From the NCBI GenBank assembly GCA_037043235.1, contig JAWRVZ010000079.1, positions 1,526,001-1,590,000 on the forward strand: DNA of 64,000 nucleotides, written 5' to 3'. This document shows positions 26,467 through 37,200 of the stretch, one piece after another. Every line of letters starts with the position of its first letter. The stretch's first letter is position 1. The position numbers were made by a program, and so were the translations under genes. This DNA is from Rhodeus uyekii (lineage: Eukaryota; Chordata; Actinopteri; Cypriniformes; Acheilognathidae). The notes under the pieces are model-generated. The model saw nothing but the letters and a program-made list of their open reading frames with translations, had not been told where the DNA came from and did not search any database.

Positions 26467-27458
26467 TCGCTGGCATCATCGATCTATTAGGGGCGTGTCT
26501 AAAACGCGATTCTCCCCGCCTACTTCATGAAAATTCACGCTTTCTAGAATTCTACCTCCAACAGTGAGAAGCTGCAGAGCAAATGGGTGGAGCTTGACGT
26601 CTAGCTCCCCCTCATTGGACGTGATAGCTGGCGCTAGATAACTCAAAAAGCATCCTAATCCTAAAATAACCCTGGCCTAGATACACATAACTCCACCCAT
26701 TATGTCCACAGAGGTGGAGCTGTACTAGGTCAAGCTCCACTCATTATGTCAAGAGTGGTCATTTGGCTCTGCACTGCAGTGAGCAACACTTGCCAGCAGT
26801 GACCTGCACAATGCGTGGAAGAGTAACGGGTCTCCTGGTTAACTAAGTACATGGGTTTGTTAAAGTAAATAAGGATTTTTGATGGGACAGGCTGTCAAAT
26901 TGTTGTTAATGGGAATGTAAATATAGTATATAAGTGGTCGACTAATATAGCATTTTTATTTATCTAAATATCTCCAATAATAACCAACTGCAGAACCGCA
27001 GAAACATATGTAACAGCAGTCTGAGGCCAGCAATGTCACACCGTTAACGGAAGTTTAGTGGTTGGGGTTCGAACTAGTGCATATCTATTTTTTTCTATTT
27101 ACAATGTGCTTCACAGTGTTGAGCAATGTTGCCAATCACATATCAAATAACAAATATTCAAATAACACATATCAAATCACATGTGAAATAACAAATCATT
27201 TATGTAAGGAAATCTATTTAAATGTTTTTAACACTGAACTGCATCTCCTTACTGAGTAGATACACATTTTTCTTTATCATCTCCTCCTTTGCAAAGCCAT
27301 TACAAGCAATATCCACTAGATGTCGAGTTCTCCCAGGAAGGGCTGATATTGTTGTGAATGCTCTGGTTGCCCTGAAGAATTCTGGGATAAGAATGTATGA
27401 TTTATGTGCATTGAAAAACTCAAAGAAACAAGTCTGAGTTAAGTTAACATAAGAATCA

Positions 27459-27464
27459 TTTATT
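27459..27464 (-). terminator. Candidate poly(A) signal of rundc3a
   Basis: TTTATT on the plus strand (AATAAA on the minus strand), about 790 bases after the rundc3a stop codon. It is the clearest signal I noticed in the downstream region. Confidence 0.35.
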
Positions 27465-28249
27465 ACAATTCAAAACTGCAGAGCTCTGCCATCACCGCAT
27501 AACAAAACAGACAATTATATACATACAGAAACTGAAAAAACACAAGAAATTAAGCGACACTAATAAATGAAAAAATATTTTAATTTAGCTGACAACATTT
27601 GAAGTGCCTGCTGTCACATTATATAACTGTCAAAGGCGCAAGTACAACTAGTCAGCCTAAATAAAGCGCATTTCACATGCAGATACAGGCAGCAGCTTCT
27701 GCCTTAATCTCCTTCTTGTATTCCCTCATATTTTTAGTTGTAAATCGATAAGCATAGGAAGAAGGGAATATGTCTAAACCAGAGATTTGATTGTGGCTAA
27801 CATATTACCAGATGTGTTCATTTTAGATTAATATATGTGTAATGATTAACTGCCAAGTCTTGAGTTTTTCTGTATCACTTTGATCTGTTTGTGCCTTTGG
27901 ACTCAAATATCTGGCACAGGGAATGTTACAGACACTCAAACATGCTAATGAAGACTGTACTGAAGGTTGGAAGACAAGACTGAATAAATTGGCAAGTAAA
28001 GATAGGAAAGTAGGAGAGTGCTTGAGGGTTTGTCATTCATGTTTTTTAAGATTGGATCGTACACTATACAAATACTAAATTCAGACTGAACACCTCCATC
28101 CATAAAATACAATCAATCCACATTGTAATAATGTTTTGTTTCAGATCATTGGGAACTTTGGACTATGTTGGTAGGACAATTGTGATGTCTCTTGGGGAAA
28201 ATTACAGTTGAGACCAAATAGCATCTTGTTGGTTGGATTTTGGCACCCT

Positions 28250-31200
28250 CTAGCTGGGAGACAAGGCAGGACTGGGCTCTGTGCTGATGTTGACCAAATA
28301 CTCACTGGATTTGAGACTTGCCAGAGACTTGCAGCTGGGTAGAGAAGCCAAAGAACCACACAGACCGAGCATAGAGGGAGTGTTGTCTTTAGCTGAAGAG
28401 AAGAGAAGAGAAGAGAAGAGAAGAGAAGAGAAGAGAAGAGAAGAGAAGAGAAGAGAAGAGAAGAGAAGAGAAACATTACTAAGTAATCAGTACTCAGACA
28501 TGTGTTAATCTGTGTGGTTTTTACCTGATGACCAGGCGTTTTCTCCATTCTGATTGCCATCTTCCCTCTGAGAGTCAGAGTTCAAACTCACATCAGCCGA
28601 GAGGTCCAAACTGTGAAAACTTCTCCTAAACCCAAATACATAAATGACTATCTTTCCAGGATATTGTTATGCAGTTGCTGAGGTGTTCTGAGAGGTCTTC
28701 AGATTTTGACTCAATGCTTACCGACGGAACAGCTTTATGTTTCCTTGGTTGTTGGTGGCTTGTGCCGTCGTCCATTGATTAATGAGTGGTATAGATAGGC
28801 CTTTTACTAAATGAGAGGACTCACAAGGAATGACGCCAGTGCTGCAAAACACAGGAGAATAAAGCTGATAAAGCTTAAAAGACTTCTTGTTGGCACAAAT
28901 GCAGAATATGTGATAGTGAGTGTGTGCATGTGTGTGTGTGCCTGTGCTCGTACAGTTGTGCTTGTAGCTCCAGTATAATGGCCTCCAGTTCTCTCTTCTC
29001 TTGTTGACTCTGGACTTGTAGTTCCTCTATTTTAGCATCTAGCCTCTTGTTCTCAGTTTCTACATTTTTCAGCTGGGACTCTCTCAAGCGCACCAATTCC
29101 TCTAAATAACCCTAAAATTACACAGATTCATGGATTAGGACAGTTGTGGGCAGGTTTGGTCCTAGAGAGCCACGGTCCTGCAGAGTTTAGCTCCAACCCT
29201 AATTGAACACAATTGAACAATCTAATAAATGTCTTTAGGATTACTAAAGCTATAGACAGGTGAGGCTTTCTTCAGAGTTGGAGCTAAACTTTATAGGACA
29301 TCGGCTCTCTATGACTGATCTTCCCTACCCCTGGATTAGGATATGAATGCACTATTTCTGTTAACTCAAATAAACCATATTGTAAAGAGTTAGCATTCCC
29401 TTTCAATCCACTGCTGATAGCTGTGTTTTGGAACATAGCAGCTGTTTTTTTTATTAGTTGCTACAGGTACAAACTTAAGCTGAAGTCAAAAGCTTCCTGT
29501 ACCTTTTGGGCATAGACAATCTTGAATCTTTGCTCCATCTTTCTGCACTTGTTGCTCCAGGTCTCTTCATCCGTGACCAGAGGAATGTAAGGATGCTCGG
29601 CTACACTCTCATCACTGGCACTGCTGTCCACACTGCGACGGTCTTCTTCATCACTCAAGTAGTCATAGCTATAGGGCCACATCAATAGCAGTAATTATAT
29701 TTTAAAGGGTACTGTAAGGTTTAGGCTTTGTGTCTGGTCTGCAAATTAAATTTATTAAAACCTCCTACCTCTGAGTGAACTTAAGGTAAGGTGTGTAGTC
29801 GATCACTGCAGGCGTCTTTCCATCCAAAATCTCTCCTTTCAGGCAGAAACTAATGGTAGCAAAAATGCAAAATTTCACATTTCAGAAAAACACATTCAAC
29901 TCGAAGTATATTTAATTTGCGAGTTGTCATGAATGCAGCGTTTTTACCTAAAGTCAATGGCGCTGAGTCCAATTAGCATACCCGTCAGAACGGTAGCTTC
30001 CTCCCTTAGCATAATGGCACCATCATCATAAAATCTCCTGCAGTCCAAATGTATATTTATAAATGCATTAAATTATTCAAAATTATAAAATACAGCTGTA
30101 AAAATCATTGTATAGACAGTGCAGAGTTGTGACCTGGTTGTCCGAGTGTCTCTTAACGCAGTGGCAACATATTCAGACAAACGCTTCTCCATCAAAGCTA
30201 CACGAATCCAGGCTCGCCCCTGTATGACAAGAAAATAAACAGGTAAAGTAAAAGCTTTTCAAGTGAAGCTGGATGACCTAGGCTATGGTCACACTGTCAG
30301 TTTCTGGGATTGACAATTGCATTTACGAAATGTCCCGTTCAGATAGCAACTGTAGCATCTCAAATACTGTCTGTATTGAACATGCAATGGGAGTCAAGCC
30401 TGCATTTTCTTACCAGTAACCAAAGCAACAGTGACTAAACTGAACTGCATCTCCTTACTGAGTAGATACTTGTAGTTCCTCTAGTAAAGTAATATCATAG
30501 ATGGCGAGGTCCATAAAACTGAAGTCTTTGTCACTTTTAACATAACTAGAGTCCATTTGAGCCATGAGTTCATCCGTCAAAACTTTCATTGAACAGCAGC
30601 TTTTATGTCTGGGTGAAGAGAGGAGCATTTGAGTCACGTGTTGAACAAAATTGATGGGATGTGCTACAGTGGAGAACAGGGACTGAATCTAAAATCTTCA
30701 GATTGATGATTTCTCCGCTCATATCTCTGTCGGTGTAAGCTACCAAAAGCAAAACCACACACGAAAACCCGTAATACATGGTAGACATGCATTTGTGCTC
30801 TCTCACATATTGTATGATGTGACCGATTAGTTGTATGTTATTATGTTCGGTATAGAACACGGTTGTCACGCCCGTAAATAAATGACCTGTGTGTGAATGT
30901 AACTGTATTAGCGTCTCAAGTACAGGACTGACAACCTTTTTCTGTTGTTGGGGGAATGTGGCTCTAGTTAGTTAAGATGCTTAGTTGCAGTAAGGACTTG
31001 CATCCAAAATAACATATGATGTGCTAATAAGGAGTAAAAGGTATCACAGGGTTGAGATAGTGTGTTTGAATCTGAAAGCTTGAAAGTGTCTTGCCTTTGC
31101 TCGTGACGTGCTAATGTTCTCGATGCTCTCAATGCTACTGATGCAGTTGTTGTGGACTTTACTGCAGGCCAAACGGATATAGTCCCAAAAACTCCTCTGG

Positions 31201-34200
31201 CCATCTGAACTGAACCATCCACCTGGACCTAATAAAAAAAATTATAATAAAAATAATCTCCACAGATCATTCTTGAGTTGGGCGTTGACAGAACAAAGTT
31301 GTGTAAACCTTTGAAACGGTGACTGAGGATGTGCTCCAAAATTGCTGCGAAGTTGATGAACTCCTCTGATGAGTCATCAATAGGTTCAGCAGTGTACTTT
31401 TCCAACAATGTCTTCACAGAAAACCTGAGAGAGAGAGAAAGAAAGAGTAACATAGAGAAATAAAGTAAAATTGAGTTACGTGACTTATGCCACGTAACAG
31501 ATCCGATTTGGAAACTCCAAATTCATCAAAAACACAAAACCACACAGTGATGAAATGCCACACTTCGCTAACAGTATGATCAGCATCTCACAGACACAAA
31601 AACTAGCATTGGCAGGCCCCGCTCAATGCTGCTATTCTGACTGATGTAAAGACAGGCGTTTTCAGGAGCCGTGCCACAGCGGACTGCTGAGGTCAATCCC
31701 AATTGTCCTGTGTGCTAGACAATGCCCTTTTGATGACGTTCACGTTATCACTCCTGCCATCACAATCGGAGTCCTTGTGCCCCAGCCAACAGTGTTATGC
31801 TACTTCTCGGCGTGGCGACTTTTGTCCTTTCGCCTGGGTTCCATTCAAACCTCTGCGCTTGTTTTTTTTATTTTTTAAAGGAACACTATAGTGAGCGAAT
31901 CTCCCTCATATGCTAACACACTCACTTTCTCCTCCCACCCACTTGCTGAAATGGTGGTGTGATCTATTTAGGGCTGTCCCGATACTGTGTACAGTTTTCT
32001 CCCAGCACAGTCAAACCTGCAATGAGCTGGAATGCTAAGACTCTAGCCCACTCAAAAAGGGAGAGGAAACAGAGAGAGAAGTGAGAGTTTGAAAACCTGA
32101 TGACCTACATGCCTTCATGGGGAACACCAGTATTACGGAAGGGAAGACTGCCCTGTCTGTAGGCGGCTCTTCAATAGCACGGGGCAAGACTTCCATTACC
32201 ATGGGCAAGTCCACCATCACCCGTGGGGTCACCACTACCTCTATGGGAGACTCTACCATAACCAGAGGCAAGACCACTATATCCCTGGGCACAGCAAGCT
32301 TCAGCCGAGGCAAAACTACAACGTCCTTCCGCAAGGCCCTCATGCCCAAGCGCCGGACCAAGTAGATGGAAAGAAGATCAGCAAACACTGAAACAAAGGA
32401 CAAAACTTTGAGGACAAAAAGCATTGAGAAGAACGAGAAATCAGATATACAGCAAGAGGACGACTCAAAAGGAAAAGCTTGTCTTTTATTGAGAAAAACT
32501 TGCTTTACAAAAGGGAAAATCAAACTGATGAAAAGCAAGAAGGCCATGTCATGGGGGAAGACAGCTCTTTCGAGGAGCAAGACCAAGTTGAGGAAGGGAG
32601 AGACAGCGTTTGTGGTGGGTACAACTACAATCACTCATGGAGAGACTACTAGTTCTTTGAGCAAGGCCACTTTAAGTCAAGGGGAGAAGTCTGTCACTGT
32701 AGTTAAGACTTCCCTCAAAAGAGGCAAGGAAACGCAATGGAATCTCTACTGGGATTTTCATCTGTGACATAAAGACTTAAATATAACTGCAAACAGATTA
32801 TGTACAGTAGATGTGTATGTTACCACAAAGACTGACTTTGAAGTAGAGTGTTCAAGCAGGTTGGATTTCTTGTGAGATGCAAGTGTTTGCCAGTTTGCTC
32901 TAGAATTGCACACAAATGCATTCTGGAGGCAAAATGACGTGCAAGTGTACCTTAAGTTAGCTTGGAGCTGAGTATGACGTCTTTGTCCCTGAAAGTGAAT
33001 ACAGATGATTTTAAGATAAAGATTTGATTGAGAGAAAATATTCAGCGATCAGGTGCCAATCTGGTTTCCAAGAAAAGAACATGCATGCATGCATGTGTGA
33101 GGGTGTGCACTTCCACAACTGGAATGGCTTTTATTGTTGTTCACATGCAGAAGGGTCTAGATTGGATAATGATCGGGAATTGTATGTGTTAATTGATACT
33201 AACCAAGTCATAGTAAAAGATTTTAACTTCAACCATACCCTTACAAATAAAATGTGCATAATTCTTTGAATTCTTAATCTTAAATTAATGTAGCATAAAT
33301 CAACCAGTATCACAATGGATTAAGTCAGAATTGTCAATAAATAGACCTTTAAAATGTCTAAAATATGTGTCTGTCTACAAAATTTCTGTTTTTTTTTTAT
33401 TTACGTTAAGCTAAGCGTATACTGTTACTTGTCAGACTATACATTGTGATCACAATCAAATCTTATGTAAAAGCCAGATTTCTTTTGTCAGACTTTACAG
33501 TTGTATTCAAAACTTTGGCCCCAATCGTCCTTGCATTGTCAGTACTTTGTTCGATTTTTTAAAACTTAGGAAGATTTATTTAAAACAAGAGGACAAAAAA
33601 TAGGGTGTGAACCTGGCCTTAGCTATTAATTTGCACAATTAGCAAGAGTCTCAAAATTGGCTGTACATGAAACAATGATTAGGTTTTAACTCATTTGAAT
33701 ACACATTTTGGATGTCTGATACAACCAACTCATTAAAGTAGACCACACCATTGAGTCTCAGCAATCGGTCTTGGGCTCAGTCAACAAGACACCTTTTTCA
33801 GAAACCATGTACAGTATAAGTCAAAACATTTCGAGCAGTTCTAGTGAGGCACAATGCCACGGAACTGAGTGATGTCACCCCCGATTGTGTCGCTCAACAA
33901 TGTGTTCTTCAGTGCCTTGCTTTAGCAACGGTACAATGTGGTCTACTGTCCGCTCAGCCCCCATACAGAACTAAGGCCTCCTACGGCAGCCTCTGTTCAT
34001 TCACGGCACACAGGGGAGGTATGTGGCCTTGCGAAGCCCACGTTATGCTGGTCAACAAGTGCTTTATGCTTCTGCATGGGAGTTGCTCTCACCACGCTTA
34101 GCATTCTTGTCCCATCCCGACACTAGCTGTTATGACTGTCACACCAAACTAGGCACTGTCTAAGTGCGTTGGGATGTGTTGCTGCCCGGGCACGCGATGA

Positions 34201-37200
34201 GAGAGCGTAACCTTATCCTGTAGAACCAGGAGAGCACAAGACTCCCAAGGGAGAGTAGAGAAAATTTAATCTTGAACTTGCTCCGGGTCAAATAGTCTAG
34301 GCTGGCTGCTGGAGGAGACTTCCTGGAGCTTCTCCACCACCACCTTTGGTTCCACCATGGGTAACACCAGTATCACAGAGGGTAAGACGGCCCTCAACCT
34401 TGGGAGCACATCAATCAAGAGAGACAAGACCAAGATCTCGATGGGAAACTCTTCTATCTCCCGCGGGAAGAGCACAACATCCCTGGGCTCCTCCACTATT
34501 ACCAGTGGCAAGACAAAGATATCCATGGGTGGTGCCTTTTACAGCCGAGGCACCAAGACCACGTCCTTCCGAAAAGCTTTTATGCCCAAGAGGAAAACTC
34601 TTTAACGGCGAGTAAGTCAAAATCTATTGGGAGGGTGCAGGGTGCTGGGAGTGGTATGGGGGGACAGTTTCACCAAGCTGGGAACAAAGAAAACATAAGC
34701 AAATATCACCAACAGCTGAGGAAACATCATCATCATCACAATGTACCTTCTGAGGAGATAATTTATTGCATCTTGCTACATTTTTTGCCATTCGAACATA
34801 TTTTTTCCCCGTTTTGGACTAAGTCTCTTTTTTTTTTTTCATTTCTCTGGAATACATCCCAGATACAGGTTAGTAGCTAATGATTCCAGCTCCAAAGGAT
34901 GACGGTTGTACCATGGACTATTATTTGTAACAATAATAAAATGACTTATTCAACACATAGCAATGTCTTATATGTTGAAAACTAATGCCCCTTGTTATGT
35001 TCTATTGATATTCAAAGGTTCTACAAGGATAAGTGACTTTGCCAGCTTGGATTTCCGTTTAGTTACCTGTAGTTGTTTGATCATGGCTGTTTCATTGCTT
35101 CATTATTTGACCAGAGCAAAATTTGTCCCTCTGTAATGACAATACAATTAGATTCTAATGCCTTAAACATCATAAACATTCATGAGTCTTTTCTTCCTGG
35201 CTCTATGGCTCACCCAAGAGGTGTTTTCCACAAGGGTAGGGCAATCCTATCCGCTGAGAAAAATGATAATCATTGCAGGAGGACAACTTCCAACACCAGC
35301 CAACCAAATAATTTTTTATTTGCACACTATGCCTGGTCACATATGAAGATGTCCAAGTCTCTGACGGGTGAGGACTGAAATGCTAATGGAGGAATGTGGC
35401 TGTAAGACTGTCTTGGTACGATTTGACACTGAAAAACAAATGTGCAGCCACTTAACAAATGGCTTTTGTGTTCTTGGTCTCGCCCACTTTGGTAACAGGC
35501 CAAAAACTAAAACCTTCTATGAAATATTACTTCATAGCACTCACTCTTAAAATTTTTGTACGTTTTATTAAAGCACATTTGACTACACGCTATCTGAATT
35601 AGCTCTAATTCTCTCAGGGTTCTGGAGTTTTCTAGCTTTTAAAGCTTACAGTCTACTGATTATAAGTCTAGAGTCTTTGTGCCTCCTACTTTCCATTGGT
35701 CCCTTTCTATCAATCATCCCTACTTCCATGTTCCTTCCTCTCCTATGCTTGACCAGTCATTCTTTTGCTCCATCTCCTTCCCACACTCAATTTTTAACTT
35801 TTTAATATACCCCCCTCCCTCATACTTCTAGTAGGCAGTACCAGCATTGTCTGCATCCCCCCTTTCTACTCAACAGTTCTTCGATAAAAGATCCCTCAAA
35901 GTGCTAGAACTGAAGGATAGGATAGTTAAATGGGTTAGGTATGTTGTGACTGAGAAGCTAAGTAAGTGATAACGATTGATTGTGTAATTGTGAATTCAGC
36001 CAGATTGCTCTGAGTTAGAAGTTAAAGTTTCTCATAAAAGAACCAGTCAGAGGTCGCTGAGCTGAGTTTGATAAATATATGATGTTTCTAAGAAATGGGA
36101 TAGTCAGATAACTATGTCCCATAAGTTCTAAGTGCCATAAGACAACATCCAGTGACTTATTGTATATAATTTCAGATGAAAAGTCATACACAAAACTAAA
36201 GCTGTTGATTGCACTGATACAAAGACTGACACTGAATTCAAATGCTCATCCTTGCAGAGTTCTTGAATCATCGGAGTCCACACCTTTACATTACTAGCTT
36301 CAGCTGTCTGGAAAACTTTTTCAAGGAGAAAAGCAAAACGGGCCATTCCATTTTATTGGGGATATCAACAAGAGCCATTCTTTGACCGCTGGAACTCTTA
36401 CCTTTCAACTTTGACCAGGGAGGCAGTAATCATGTCCTATTTTACACTTCATAAACTTCATGAACCTTGTTGATGATGAACCCTGTGATGATTTTACTGC
36501 ATGCACTGTTACACATCTTATTGTCTAAAGTCTCGCCTTCTATGAGACAACAATGTTTGGAAGGTACTTATATCCAAAAGAATTTACTGTGCACTGTATT
36601 TCATAAGTAAAAACCAACCAACGAACATGTAAACGTATCATGAGTGCCCTCATAATGACACCTTTATTTAGCCCTTCTGAAACTGACATTTGTGTAGTCT
36701 GTGTAAAAACTGAAAAAGTAGAAAAATGAAACTGTGTAAACTGTGTGACTGTCTATATTTATGTCAGTGATTCAGACTGTAAATGTGTAACCATTGTAAA
36801 AAGAAAAGGCAGCAGAAATGCAACATCACTAATGCTTTTGATCTTAGTGCAGAAGGATCTCGGCTTTGAGATAAATGGGTGGGTTATGGGGAGTGGAACT
36901 AATCATGTGTCTGTTGGTCAAAACTCTTCTCCTCAATGTCAACAGCTCTCAGTTTCGGCAAAGATGCTTCAGATAAGTTAGATTTACCCCTGATTTCCAG
37001 CTTAGCATGAACACTAGTGATTTAGGGGTCAAAATCAAACATTTCCTGGACCGATGAGAATTTCAACCTGGTATAAAGATAGCTAAAGGCTAAGCAACAA
37101 CCTTAATAAATGGGCATCGCATTGTGGACTGAGAAACATGACAATGGGGTGAAGGTTTGATGATTGAGAGTGAAGGAAATGAAATTGTTCCTGATCTCAA

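Larger units (their letters stand above)
25991..28249. other. Intergenic: fam117a promoter side and rundc3a 3' side
   Basis: The left part holds the fam117a leader and promoter with CCAAT boxes. Around 26580-26760 there are repeated GTGGAGCTTGAC / AGCTCCACCCATTATGTC motifs in both orientations, probably a small repeat. From about 27460 to 28249 lies the probable rundc3a 3' untranslated region. No further gene is seen. Confidence 0.45.

Noticed and set aside
28396..28470. CRISPR-like direct repeats
   Set aside because: Perfect 5-base tandem units without spacers; a microsatellite in a vertebrate genome.
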